From: Nitrincola tibetensis
GTDB taxonomy: Bacteria > Pseudomonadota > Gammaproteobacteria > Pseudomonadales > Balneatricaceae
Assembly (NCBI RefSeq): GCF_003284585.1
Contig: NZ_QKRX01000002.1
Span: forward strand, 310,001-374,000
DNA length: 64,000 nt
Direction of reading: 5' to 3'
Part shown: positions 1 through 10,130 of the stretch, piece by piece
Position numbering within the stretch: position 1 is the first letter of the stretch
How the letters are laid out: the number at the start of each line of letters is the position of its first letter
Notes under the pieces: generated by a model
The model's database searches: none
What the model saw: the letters and a program-made list of their open reading frames with translations, nothing else
What the model was told of the DNA's origin: nothing
Program-made: the position numbers and the translations under genes

Positions 1-50
1 TCTTTATGTTCTATCATGGTAATCAAGGATTTGTCGGTGGCGACGATCAT
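1..50 (-). CDS. Partial CDS cut by the left window edge, overlapping the SMC-like ATPase gene
   Basis: An ATG (complement of 48-50) lies inside the stop region of the upstream ATPase gene, giving a four-base ATGA overlap typical of translational coupling. The frame stays open for 16 codons to the edge, beginning MIVATDKSLITMIEHK. Too little is visible to name a family. The overlap implies that this gene belongs to the same operon as the Toprim and ATPase genes and could be a third subunit of that module. The start is inferred only from the coupling geometry. Confidence 0.5.
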   Translation of the reverse strand, partial: MIVATDKSLITMIEHK

Positions 51-3001
51 GCCTCAGCCTCAGTAAGCTTTTCGACTTTACTATTAGACTGAACTAACCT
101 AAGAGACTCACATGCACCGTGATATACCACACGGCGCTTCGGGTTATAGGATTTTTCAGTGGCCTTGAACATACCAAGGTTAATGTAGTGATTGACCGCA
201 TTTACGATTTCAGCAGACATGTCTGGATTAGCACCAAACAGTACAAAACCGTGTTGTTCAGCAATGGAGACCGCGGTAAGCAAATTTTGTTGGTCTATGG
301 AGCCCATCTCATCCATTACCAAGGGTAAGCAGATTCTGGCATCCTTTGCTAATAAACGCTTCAGCAGTATGGAGAGCAATAAACTATTCACCATGCTTGT
401 TGTTCCGTTTGACTGAGCATTTTCGGTAAATTGATCTTGACCTGCCAAGCGAAAACGATAACGAACTCTCTCAATTAGCTGATGTAATTGCAGCACCCTG
501 CCTTGACGCTCACCTTCTTTGAAGAATTCATTGCAGAAATCATTTAGACGTTGATACAAACGGGCATCATGTAATGCTTCATGATAGAAATTAATCTTAC
601 CCAAATCATTCAATAATAATTGAAAACGTGGATGAAGATCACAGATCAACTGAACCTCTTCTAAATTAGAGACTTTGTAATGTTTGAACTCATGGTTTAT
701 TTCACTAATAAAACCACGAACTTGTTGCCCCGCATCTCGCAACACATCCATTTGTATCGAGGTATGCTTATTGTGCGTCCTGACGCGATTGTCATAGTCC
801 ACTTGAACAGCATCCAAAGAGCTAAAAAGACGTTCGAACTCTTGTCTCAGTGCCCTAACCTTGGATAAGTCAAAACTCATCAAGTATGCTTCACTACCAT
901 CGGTATCTAATAACTTTTGGCTCAACAAAATTCTCAAAGCATTCATCAGTTTTTCTTGCACTTTTGCAATTTTCTGACATTGGTGCTCTAAACCGTCTAG
1001 TGCAGTATCCGCAATTGTTCTTGGTAAGGGTGAGAGTTTTGATTCCCAACCTTTCAGAACAGCATGACCATTGGCAATTGAATTTAGCCTGGTCAATTTT
1101 ACTGTCAACGTTTGCTTTTTTTGCTTTAGCTCATGTAAGGCTTTACGAATTTTCGCCGCATTTCCTTCATATTTATCTAAGTCCTGTTTATAGCTACTTA
1201 CCTTGTGACGGGCATCATCCAGCACTACTTTAAGGTCATCGAAGGCTGCTGTTGCTTCTTTAAACTGGCGAATGTGGGTTTCTCTGGCCTTGATCATTTC
1301 AAGATCAAGCTCTAGCACCCTTAGCTCGCCTTCTTCATGCTTCAGCTTGTTTCGCTGTTCAACTTGACTCAAGCGCGAAGTCGACATCAGTTCACTTAAC
1401 TCCTTGTCCTGTGACTTGATTGACTGCTGTAATTTATCTAGCTTAATAAGCTGACTTTGCCTAATTTGCTCGGGGTTAAAAGGTGCAAACTCAATATTGG
1501 GAAGGGCCTCGTTTAATAAGCATAATTCATTTTCTCGGACTTCAAATAGTTGAGCAAAGTCTCGTAGAATCTTAGAAGTTGATGGATCCAAGGCAGGTGA
1601 TATATCCGCTAGATCGGGAATAAGGTTATAGAGTAACGAGGCACTTTGCGAATCTAACTGCTCCAATACTGAAGGCTTATGCTCCGAGAGTTGAGTCGAT
1701 AATTTGTCGCGTTGCCTCTTATCGTGAATTAATTGGCTATTAAGTTGCTCCATGCGTCGCAGACGCTGCGCTTCATTTTTAAGCTCTTCAACAAACGAAG
1801 ATTTTTGCTTAACTTGTTGCTGTAACTGAGCCAGCACTTCGTCTGGATTTAAGTCTGGGAAACCTCGTTCGATAGCAGTAATACGAGTGACAGCGCCTTC
1901 ACATCGCTTGATTTGATTAGTAATTTCCTCCATTTTGCCTTCATAAAGTTTTATTTGATCGCAAGTATCAGTGAACAATTTTCTGGAGGCATGCACAGCA
2001 TTTTGGGCTTCATTATCTTCTTCAACCGCCTTTTCGATTAAGGGATCTATGTGGCCTTGCTCCCTTTCAAGAACGGACTTTAAGTCAACATAGAATTGCC
2101 CTACTTCACGAGATTGAGTTTCATAATCACGATACAGCGCATCAAACTCAATCCAATCATCTTTTGCATTAGTGATTCGCTGGAGTTCATCACGCTCGTG
2201 GCGCAATGCGTCGTAATCTTGCAATATTTGATTTAGGTCGACACTCAATTCATCCGCTTTTCGCTGTTTTTCTCCCTCAATAATTGTCGCCAAGGCATCG
2301 GGTAAGGTGCGGGTATTATTTGCGCCAATATCAAATGCCAGATGGATAAGTTGTTTCCAAGCGGCTAACTCTCGTTCAGTGCCGCCCTGCTTAAGCGGCA
2401 GTAAACAATAACGTCCTTCATCACGATTCAGTGGACGATGCGAAAATAGGCGGTCACGAACTGTTTTACTATCATGCAAAGACTCACTATTAAACAATTT
2501 CAGTGCTTGTTGTATAGACTCTAGTGACAATCCTTGAATAGGAGCCCCCAGACCGTCATTACAATCAGCCGTAAAATCCCAAAAGAGGTGTCGAATCTTT
2601 TCGTAAGAGCAAGGAATCACAATACGTGCATAGCTAAATTCTTTTCTACCTTGATGCAGCAAAACACAGAAAGGTCCATATAGATTTTCTGCTTCAAGTA
2701 AGATGAAAGAATGCTGCTCCGGAAAGTAATAATTAAAGCTTTCCTGTGTACTATAGGACTCGCCTGTACTGCTTCTAAAACCAAACTTTTGGTCACACCG
2801 CTTGAAGTTTTCTTCGGGAAGTAAAAATAGTTTCAAGGCATTCAACATGGACGTTTTGCCCAAATTATTCCTGCCAAATAGCGCAGTGTGCTGATCTACC
2901 CGTATTTCCGTATAGGCGAATGACGAGCTATTCACAAAAACAAGCTGCTGAATTGCATATAAATCGGGACAAGTATCTATTTGTTGAAACAATGAATCCA
3001 T
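47..3001 (-). CDS. SMC/RecF-like coiled-coil ATPase (Wadjet JetC-like or SbcC-like)
   Basis: This large ABC-type ATPase of about 984 residues has its nucleotide-binding halves at the two ends. A Walker A motif GRNNLGKTS lies near residue 45, and a C-terminal signature/Walker B block reads LPLVMDEMGSID near residue 895. The middle (about 240-650) is rich in charged heptad-like sequence and probably forms an antiparallel coiled coil, the SMC/Rad50/MukB architecture. The ATG at 3001 is preferred over a TTG six bases earlier because AAGGA sits eight bases upstream of it. It lies just downstream of a JetD-like Toprim gene, so a DNA-sensing or DNA-extruding ATPase working with a Toprim nuclease is inferred, as in Wadjet. 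JetA and JetB homologues are not visible. The ATPase fold is clear; the system assignment is not. Confidence 0.7.
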   Translation of the reverse strand: MDSLFQQIDTCPDLYAIQQLVFVNSSSFAYTEIRVDQHTALFGRNNLGKTSMLNALKLFLLPEENFKRCDQKFGFRSSTGESYSTQESFNYYFPEQHSFILLEAENLYGPFCVLLHQGRKEFSYARIVIPCSYEKIRHLFWDFTADCNDGLGAPIQGLSLESIQQALKLFNSESLHDSKTVRDRLFSHRPLNRDEGRYCLLPLKQGGTERELAAWKQLIHLAFDIGANNTRTLPDALATIIEGEKQRKADELSVDLNQILQDYDALRHERDELQRITNAKDDWIEFDALYRDYETQSREVGQFYVDLKSVLEREQGHIDPLIEKAVEEDNEAQNAVHASRKLFTDTCDQIKLYEGKMEEITNQIKRCEGAVTRITAIERGFPDLNPDEVLAQLQQQVKQKSSFVEELKNEAQRLRRMEQLNSQLIHDKRQRDKLSTQLSEHKPSVLEQLDSQSASLLYNLIPDLADISPALDPSTSKILRDFAQLFEVRENELCLLNEALPNIEFAPFNPEQIRQSQLIKLDKLQQSIKSQDKELSELMSTSRLSQVEQRNKLKHEEGELRVLELDLEMIKARETHIRQFKEATAAFDDLKVVLDDARHKVSSYKQDLDKYEGNAAKIRKALHELKQKKQTLTVKLTRLNSIANGHAVLKGWESKLSPLPRTIADTALDGLEHQCQKIAKVQEKLMNALRILLSQKLLDTDGSEAYLMSFDLSKVRALRQEFERLFSSLDAVQVDYDNRVRTHNKHTSIQMDVLRDAGQQVRGFISEINHEFKHYKVSNLEEVQLICDLHPRFQLLLNDLGKINFYHEALHDARLYQRLNDFCNEFFKEGERQGRVLQLHQLIERVRYRFRLAGQDQFTENAQSNGTTSMVNSLLLSILLKRLLAKDARICLPLVMDEMGSIDQQNLLTAVSIAEQHGFVLFGANPDMSAEIVNAVNHYINLGMFKATEKSYNPKRRVVYHGACESLRLVQSNSKVEKLTEAEA

Positions 3002-3012
3002 GCTCAATATCC

Positions 3013-3822
3013 TTATGAAAGATAGGTTTCCTGTTCGAGTGAACGTTTTGTTTTGCGAAGCATTTGAATCAAACTATCCACCTCATCACTCAAGCCAACA
3101 TACTCGACTAACCCCTCACGATCTTCGGATTTCAGTGAACGATTGGATGCAATCAAACGTTCTTCTATATCCATAGGATAAAGGAATCGAATTGAATGCT
3201 TCGGCATACGTTGATGTAAGGTTCTAAACATCCGTATGCCACCTAGATCAGGATCGAACAGACAGTTTATTTCAGAGTAACGACTTAAAAAGGGCTGCAA
3301 TATGGCATGGGTAATCTGGTTACCAGCCGCATATAACACGTCCACTGGTTGATTTGGTTTCAAACCACATTCCGGAAGCAGTTGCAAAGTCTTCTCAAAT
3401 GCCAAAAAATTTTCCAAGTTTTCAACCAGCAGTGCAGAGGTCGAAAGCACTACTTTAGAGTGCCATTCGGTTCCCTCAAACAACACAACCTGTGGGTGCG
3501 GTTCTATTTGATTTCTTAACAACAAACAAGCACCACTTACGCTGACTCTATGGCTGTCGCCAGCAAGTGCTGCGAAATGGCGATTTGAGTAATTATGATC
3601 GCCATGTCTAAGTTGTAGTTCTTGAAAGCCCTTTTTATCCAGAATATGCACTCTATAACTTTTTGGAGCAACCAACTCTACACGAAATAAAGAGCGCCTT
3701 TTATGCTCTGAATAACCTAACTCCGCTAACAGCTTATCAAACACGGAATAGTTGATAGGCTTGGATTGATCTATTTTTTCAAGGTAGGTGCTTATTCGAG
3801 TATTTTTTGCCGCCATAATCAT
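3013..3822 (-). CDS. Toprim-domain protein resembling Wadjet JetD (DUF2220-like)
   Basis: The protein has about 269 residues. The C-terminal half carries an acidic pattern expected of a Toprim fold: a glutamate in VENLENF (about residue 134) and a DxD pair in FDPDLGG (about residues 190-192). JetD proteins use such residues for metal-dependent DNA cleavage. The N-terminal part has no recognisable fold by eye and is much shorter than that of a full JetD (about 390 residues). The longer reading starts at a TTG (3870) without a ribosome-binding site, so the ATG at 3822 is preferred, with another at 3816. Five bases separate it from the ATPase gene, so the two are almost certainly co-expressed as partners. 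An OLD-type or DUF2220-only nuclease is the alternative. Confidence 0.6.
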   Translation of the reverse strand: MIMAAKNTRISTYLEKIDQSKPINYSVFDKLLAELGYSEHKRRSLFRVELVAPKSYRVHILDKKGFQELQLRHGDHNYSNRHFAALAGDSHRVSVSGACLLLRNQIEPHPQVVLFEGTEWHSKVVLSTSALLVENLENFLAFEKTLQLLPECGLKPNQPVDVLYAAGNQITHAILQPFLSRYSEINCLFDPDLGGIRMFRTLHQRMPKHSIRFLYPMDIEERLIASNRSLKSEDREGLVEYVGLSDEVDSLIQMLRKTKRSLEQETYLS

Positions 3823-3890
3823 GACAAAGTTCCAGTAGATGGTGCTCAAAGTATTATTAAAAGTACTCAATCAAAATCTATCTTATTGCT

Positions 3891-6800
3891 TCATGGATTA
3901 ACCTCATACAGCGCAATATCTGTAGGCCAGTCACCGCCATTTGACAACCTGACACCACTCCAACTATCCAGCATCTGTTTCACTTGACCCATAATTGGCT
4001 GACCAAAATCAAACCGCTTCAAGCTGAAAGCATCCGAGGTACATTGCCAATATCCCATCCCTTGGTCAAAGGCCAACTTCAGCTGCTTGCCAGATTCAAG
4101 CTCAAGTGTGAGTACACGACGATGGCTGACTTCTGTCAGAGGTTTTTGGGTAGAGATAACTGGACGGGTAGTCATAAGTGCGGCCACCCATTCCTCGAGC
4201 ACCGCTTCCATATCTTGAAGGTTATTCCAGTTATCCCATAAACGCTCACCCGCATGCCCAGCAGGTGCTGCCACAGTTTCGATAATGACCGAGCCGATCC
4301 CATCATTTGGGATCACCTGCATAAAGCCAGCAAGTAGCATAACAGTCCATGGAGAACGTAGGTAACGATCTTCATACTGAACCGCAATTACTTTATCACT
4401 CTGTAATTTTGTCAAAAAGCTAGGAGCTTTTTCGGCCAATAGATCCCTGAAGCGCTTTGAAAGTCCAGCAATTGGGCCATTCAGCTCTTTAGTAACCTCA
4501 AGCACAGTGGCAGTAGCATAAGTACCCAACCAATCGACAGTATTAACCGGGTCAAATACCCATGTCGGTACACTCTCAGATATAATCCAGGTACTGGCAT
4601 CTCGTGCTTGCAGCCAATCAGCTCCGGGAATGATGGATAGCTCTGAATCCGAGAGCAAAGTAATGACACTATCTTCTTTATCTACAATCTGAACTGGAGC
4701 AAGAATGTCACTGAAAGACTGGTCTGTTGTAAGTTGGACAATCTGGATGCCTACTCGTGCCAATAGCGCAAGCTCTTCCTTAAGGATCGTCGAAAGATTT
4801 TGGGTTTCCAGAACAACACTGACATCACGACCATCAATTACTTTCCATGCAATAAGCTGCTTGCGAAACCCAGGTGCCCCCAAATTCCATACGTTGCTGT
4901 CACCTCCGAGACGAACACGAATCTCCTTGGCTGACTTGTTGATCCAATGACGAACAAAACGGATGGGTTCATAGGGCCAATATGTGGCACCAGTAACCGT
5001 ATTAAAAGGCTCAGGTAACTGCAGATGCTCTGCAAATCGGCTTTCCTTAAGCCATATCAACGCCAACTGACGGTTCAGCTGTTCAAACTCTACGCGACTA
5101 TCCTTACTCGCCAGACATGAAGAACAAGCTGTATCACAGTTGGCAGGGCACTCCAGTTTCTTGAGAGCTGAGCCCAACAGCTTTGTCATTTCCTGCAAGG
5201 CTGTCAGTACAAAGCCTGCGCCACCAGCTACGTTATCGTAAACCTGCACTATGTATCGCTTCTCTCCTGACTCGAGGTCACGATCAGGACGAACACCAAA
5301 GCCCATCTCACTGCTTGCGATACCCAGCTGTTCAGAAACGGCATCACGCAGGGCTACCGCGAGTGTTGTCGCAATTGCGCGGCCTGTTTCATCCTCCGGA
5401 ATCCATGCGCCTGTCAGTGGGTTGCGGAAAGTCCATTCGACAACATGAGTTCTTGCCTGATAACCGAGATAGATATTCGGCATAACCCTCTCGCCCGAGC
5501 ACTCTGGCTTGCTCTTACTACCTGTAGCACCACCGATGGGACGATGGCTCTCGCTGGCCCCCATACCCTTCGGTAAATCTCCACTGGCAGTCATTGAGTC
5601 TGCTCGACCGCAGCTCATGCACACTGCAAATCCTTGACCATTTTCGCCGCCGGAACGAACAACAATCTGCCCACTTTCACCAAAGCGGACAAAACCACAT
5701 GCAGGATCTGGAAGCGCTACAACAGCACCTTTAACATGAACTAGTGGTCGCTCTACGGGCATATATTTTTGTGTCGAAACATCGTTTGTTGTGGACTCAT
5801 AGAAGTCTGTTACAAACCCCATTGGCCGAAGCAACTTCTTGACCTCAGAATCATGAATTTTTGCATTGCACTCAACGCAGCGTAAGTCACCCGCATGTGA
5901 ATAAGCATTTTCTTGATAGCCTGGTGTACCACAGTGTGAGCATTGCCAAGACCAAGCAAAGGCCTGCGGCTTACCGGATGGGCCATCCTGGTAAGACTGC
6001 ATTTTGACACCTGCCGAACGGTACACTCGCCCATCAATGACAACCTGTGCACCGGGTGCATATTCCCTGACCGCAATATCCAACCCCCGGGACGGCTGTT
6101 CTTTGTAAGTGAAGATGTTGTCCTCTCGCCCGGATTTCTGCAAGGCAGCAGTGTCTTTCTTATTTTTAAAGTCCTCAATATTGTAGGTATTAAGCGCAAC
6201 AACATTAGTAGGAAAACCATAGCCAGGCAGAAATGCTCTTGCAGCTAATTCTTTGAGTAGGTATTCCCCTTCATGACGGGCTTTTTCCAGCTCCAGTGCT
6301 TTTTTATAGTGCGGGTCGGCTGCTGCATTGAGGCGCTGGTTGATCAGCTTGTACTCGTTTTGCCAGCCATCAGCTAACTTACGAATAACATCGGAGCAAT
6401 TGGTCGCCAACGTGTCAATGCCAGCAAGCTCAAGAGCTGTTCGTTTGACTATTCTCTTCACACCACCTTCAAAGGCCTTTGCTTCACTGCCCAGCCAATC
6501 GATGAAGTGATCCACAACCCCCTCATGGGCATGGAAAAACCACTGCACCGTCAGTCGAGTACGATCCCCTTCAGATGCGGTCTGTGCTTTCAAGAATTGC
6601 GACAGTAGGTAAGAGTTAACATGCCTTTGCACCAGGGGTTCCGCATTTAGAGTAATGACTGGTGCCGAAATAGCCGTACTGAATGCCCATTTAGGATTGT
6701 TGAACACGCGTGTGTTGTGTGGATCGGATTTGCACAATGTGTAAGCAATAGCTCGAGCCTCATTCCGACGGCCCGCTCGGCCTGCACGCTGTAGATAGTT

Positions 6801-9800
6801 GGCAGGATGCGGTGGAACATTATTCATCACCACGGCTGAAATACCACCAATATCCACCCCCATTTCCATGGTTGTGGAGCAGTTCAGGACGTTGATTTTT
6901 CCTTTTTTGAAATCATCTTCATAACGCTCCAGGCGATTAGATGACTGTTGTGCCGAGTGCTCAGCTGTCCGATAGTAGAAGCCCCCCTCTACAGTACGAT
7001 CTGAAATATCACTCCAGAGGCTAACCTGCCGCAGCTGCTGAACAATGTCATTTTTTGCCACTTTGCTTCGTATAGCCAATAAAGCGCCTTCGTCCTCACC
7101 TTGTGGAGCTAGTGCTGCAAAGTCTGGCACTGCAACCAGCTGGCATTGGAGTTGAGTACGATCTGCTTTTCTAGGGATGTATGGCGTCAGTCCCCTGAAC
7201 GTTGTATCAAGAAGCCGATAACTGACCGGGCAAACCCAGGCTCTCTGGGGTAAGGCGAAGGTGATAGCTTGGCGTGAAAGTATGTAGCCACTACCACTTG
7301 GACTTTGCAGGATCTGCAAGCGTGTCAGCTCCTGCCAGGCTGCTTTTAACCACTCGTTGATCTTATCCCGATCAATGGCTGAATCAGGATTCAGCCCAGC
7401 TCCATAGACGAGTAGTTTAACCAGTCGGGATTGCTGCTGTCTGTTCGGTTTAAATAAAGGCCAGGATTTAACACGTGTACTTTTGGGGTAGTCTACTTTA
7501 GGTGCCACCAGCTCTTTGGGTGCAAACTTGGCCCCCAACCAATGACGTTCATTCTCATTCATAACGAAAAAAGTGTTCTCACGCACGTGGAAATCCAGGG
7601 CCACCTTCAGAAAGTCTTTCCAATCTTGTAGGCTCAAAGCCTCTCTCTTCTGATCATCACTCACTTTTGGGACAAGCGTTTCTGCCCAAAAACGAGGGAC
7701 TGACTGAACATTCTCCAGCCCCTGATAACTTACCTGAACCAGAGCCAATGTCTCGGTACTATTCTGGTTTTTTGGGCGGCGAGCAAATTCACGCAGTAAC
7801 AGCAGGCTTGCCAAGGTCAGACTATTATCATGACCACCGAAGAACTCTGGGTTCGCATAGCGGTTATAATCAAGAATTGAGTATTTGATATCGTTAGAAG
7901 CGGCAAGATCTGAAACCAACTCTTGCCAGCCAAGCTTCACCTGCTTCACCCCTGACGCAGGATCTTGCTTCAATTTTGCCTCACTACGCCGCTGCTCAGC
8001 TAAGTCGGTCATTCCCAGCTGTGCAAGCTGATCAGCTTCTTTCAATAGATCTTCTACCGATTTGCCTGGTAATGCTGGAGCCTTAAAATTCTCAAGTGCC
8101 TGGCGATTCCGCAAAACCTGGAAGACAAGCCCCCTCAGCCGAGATCGCTCAGCTTCTTGCTGCATGCGCACGGCCATACGTGCCGTACCCTGCCGGCTAT
8201 CCGTAAAAGTGATAAGCTTGCGGCCACGCCCTGGAAGACTCTCCGGATTTACATCTTTACCTTCAGGTTCGGGGCAGAACTCCAGTACCGTCGGCACAGC
8301 ATTGCTGACATAGAAAGGAGCCCCCAGGTAACATTTACGCAGGAAACCAGCCGGTTTGCGTCCAGACTCCCCACACTGAATACATTCTGAATCTTTGTCC
8401 GTCGCCAGATGAACGTTGATCACTGCGGGTGAACTCAGTGCACCCAGTTCAGCTGTTTCCTTGTTGAAAGGAATATCCTGGTAACCCTCCCCCTTGGTCG
8501 ATGCCAAAACCACAGTCTGCTTGCCTGAGTATTTACTGTCTTTGGCTTCTGGTACTGACTCTTCATTAACGTCATCCAAAAGCGAGAATTCATCACCAGA
8601 ATAGGGGCTGGTCTGCCGCAGCGTGCCATTTGCATCCTCTGCAACCAAGTGGGGCGTTTTACAGTCACCACAGAATGCCAGTTCATAGACTGGAGCGCTA
8701 CATTTACACCGGGCGCGTTGGGTAACATAGACGTTTCCGAATGGCCATTTTTTGAGGTGCTCTGATTTAACACTGCAATTTGAATCAATACAGCTCCAGA
8801 GCCCATGTAGCATACGCTGATGGAGATGACCACGCAGTTTCAGAAAAGGAGGTTCGTTCTTTGATGGTTGGGTGTCACTCATTAAATCGATCCACTGCAG
8901 CAACTCCTGCTGCTGCGTTTCCCTATGCTTACTTACAAGCAACGGAGAAACTGCCTCGATAAGCTCATTGAGATCAAGAGGCTTTTCACTGCCAACCACC
9001 ATCTGCCGTACTCGATACGTAAGAGGATGATTGCACAAGGCGGTATAGCGGCCTTTCGAAACGGTGCTACCTGAGTCAATCGTACGAAGCTCATCCAGTG
9101 TACGCATGGGATCCGGGTCATGTTCAACTGAAGGGACCTGCCGTGAACCACTGATCACAACCACCTGGTCATCCTGAACACCCGCCAATGATGCCAAATA
9201 GGACTGCAGCTTTAGTGATGCCCCTTCTTCAGCAATGGTTGCCGATGTAGCTACGAAGCGAATTTCATGGGCCTGCTTACCAAAGGCTTCTACCACACGG
9301 CGAAGCAGCAATGACAACTCAGCGGCCTGAGAACCTACATAGGTATGCGCTTCATCAAGAACAATCCAGCGCAAAGACTGTTGTTCGCGGGAAATCCGTA
9401 GAATAGGATCGTCCACTTGGCGGACCAGCATATATTCCAGCATGGTCGCGTTTGTCATCAGGATAGGTGCAGGCTCCTTCCGCAGTCGCTCACGCGATAG
9501 TATCTCGTTTGGCCGCTCACGCTGTGCCTTGCGAACGGTGCTTTCATTCTCTTCGGTATTACCGTTATACAAGCAGAAACGGATGTTGTCGTTGAATGGC
9601 GAAGTCCATGCATCCAGACGCTCGCGCTGAGAGTTGATCAGGGCGTTCAGGGGGTACAAAAAGAGCGCACGCACTCCTACCAGGGCGCTACTGCTTTTTT
9701 CATGCTCTTTGACCAGATCCTGCAGGATTGGAATCATGAAGCACTCGGTCTTACCCGAGCCTGTGCCTGTGGTAATGACCGCAGACTTGGGTTTATCAGC

Positions 9801-10130
9801 CAGCAATATGCTCCAGCTTTCCAATTGATGCTTATAGGGCCTGATATCGGCGTCAAAACCATAGTGACCAGTAGCTGTAAGCGCATTGACAACAGATTCA
9901 GACAACAGATTGCCCCGAAGATCAGCAAAGGTGGGATCACCAGATTGCCAGCCAAAGGTATGCTCAAAAACAGGCGGTGCCATAAAGCAACCTTCATCCC
10001 CCATACGGTTGTGCATCTGCGCGGCAAGATGTGCTCTAAGTCCGGCATCATTGACACCCAGGATCGACAACGTCGCTTCACGCGTACGACTCAATGACTG
10101 ATTGATCAAATCCTTAAAATAACCGCTCAT
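3891..10130 (-). CDS. druE: DruE, giant DEAH-box helicase with DUF1998 domain (Druantia)
   Basis: A 2079-residue superfamily 2 helicase. Walker A is TGTGSGKT at about 121-128, DEAH is at about 259-262 followed by an SAT motif, and the second RecA lobe has motif VI QRAGRAGRR near residue 1115. Near residue 1665 a cysteine cluster (CPANCDTACSSC) marks the DUF1998 zinc-binding region. Roughly 400 further residues follow without a recognised domain. This size and layout match DruE, the shared protein of Druantia anti-phage systems. The ATG overlaps the druH stop by four bases (ATGA), so the two are translationally coupled. Druantia III consists of DruH plus DruE. A generic DUF1998 helicase such as DrmA/B would be shorter and differently partnered. 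The mechanism of Druantia is not established. Confidence 0.85.
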   Translation of the reverse strand: MSGYFKDLINQSLSRTREATLSILGVNDAGLRAHLAAQMHNRMGDEGCFMAPPVFEHTFGWQSGDPTFADLRGNLLSESVVNALTATGHYGFDADIRPYKHQLESWSILLADKPKSAVITTGTGSGKTECFMIPILQDLVKEHEKSSSALVGVRALFLYPLNALINSQRERLDAWTSPFNDNIRFCLYNGNTEENESTVRKAQRERPNEILSRERLRKEPAPILMTNATMLEYMLVRQVDDPILRISREQQSLRWIVLDEAHTYVGSQAAELSLLLRRVVEAFGKQAHEIRFVATSATIAEEGASLKLQSYLASLAGVQDDQVVVISGSRQVPSVEHDPDPMRTLDELRTIDSGSTVSKGRYTALCNHPLTYRVRQMVVGSEKPLDLNELIEAVSPLLVSKHRETQQQELLQWIDLMSDTQPSKNEPPFLKLRGHLHQRMLHGLWSCIDSNCSVKSEHLKKWPFGNVYVTQRARCKCSAPVYELAFCGDCKTPHLVAEDANGTLRQTSPYSGDEFSLLDDVNEESVPEAKDSKYSGKQTVVLASTKGEGYQDIPFNKETAELGALSSPAVINVHLATDKDSECIQCGESGRKPAGFLRKCYLGAPFYVSNAVPTVLEFCPEPEGKDVNPESLPGRGRKLITFTDSRQGTARMAVRMQQEAERSRLRGLVFQVLRNRQALENFKAPALPGKSVEDLLKEADQLAQLGMTDLAEQRRSEAKLKQDPASGVKQVKLGWQELVSDLAASNDIKYSILDYNRYANPEFFGGHDNSLTLASLLLLREFARRPKNQNSTETLALVQVSYQGLENVQSVPRFWAETLVPKVSDDQKREALSLQDWKDFLKVALDFHVRENTFFVMNENERHWLGAKFAPKELVAPKVDYPKSTRVKSWPLFKPNRQQQSRLVKLLVYGAGLNPDSAIDRDKINEWLKAAWQELTRLQILQSPSGSGYILSRQAITFALPQRAWVCPVSYRLLDTTFRGLTPYIPRKADRTQLQCQLVAVPDFAALAPQGEDEGALLAIRSKVAKNDIVQQLRQVSLWSDISDRTVEGGFYYRTAEHSAQQSSNRLERYEDDFKKGKINVLNCSTTMEMGVDIGGISAVVMNNVPPHPANYLQRAGRAGRRNEARAIAYTLCKSDPHNTRVFNNPKWAFSTAISAPVITLNAEPLVQRHVNSYLLSQFLKAQTASEGDRTRLTVQWFFHAHEGVVDHFIDWLGSEAKAFEGGVKRIVKRTALELAGIDTLATNCSDVIRKLADGWQNEYKLINQRLNAAADPHYKKALELEKARHEGEYLLKELAARAFLPGYGFPTNVVALNTYNIEDFKNKKDTAALQKSGREDNIFTYKEQPSRGLDIAVREYAPGAQVVIDGRVYRSAGVKMQSYQDGPSGKPQAFAWSWQCSHCGTPGYQENAYSHAGDLRCVECNAKIHDSEVKKLLRPMGFVTDFYESTTNDVSTQKYMPVERPLVHVKGAVVALPDPACGFVRFGESGQIVVRSGGENGQGFAVCMSCGRADSMTASGDLPKGMGASESHRPIGGATGSKSKPECSGERVMPNIYLGYQARTHVVEWTFRNPLTGAWIPEDETGRAIATTLAVALRDAVSEQLGIASSEMGFGVRPDRDLESGEKRYIVQVYDNVAGGAGFVLTALQEMTKLLGSALKKLECPANCDTACSSCLASKDSRVEFEQLNRQLALIWLKESRFAEHLQLPEPFNTVTGATYWPYEPIRFVRHWINKSAKEIRVRLGGDSNVWNLGAPGFRKQLIAWKVIDGRDVSVVLETQNLSTILKEELALLARVGIQIVQLTTDQSFSDILAPVQIVDKEDSVITLLSDSELSIIPGADWLQARDASTWIISESVPTWVFDPVNTVDWLGTYATATVLEVTKELNGPIAGLSKRFRDLLAEKAPSFLTKLQSDKVIAVQYEDRYLRSPWTVMLLAGFMQVIPNDGIGSVIIETVAAPAGHAGERLWDNWNNLQDMEAVLEEWVAALMTTRPVISTQKPLTEVSHRRVLTLELESGKQLKLAFDQGMGYWQCTSDAFSLKRFDFGQPIMGQVKQMLDSWSGVRLSNGGDWPTDIALYEVNP

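Noticed and set aside
5810-6220. 136-aa open frame inside druE in another minus frame
   Set aside because: It lies wholly within the helicase gene, has no ribosome-binding site and shows unusual composition for a protein; it is a shadow of the real gene. The same applies to frames at 8435-8833 and 9702-10097.
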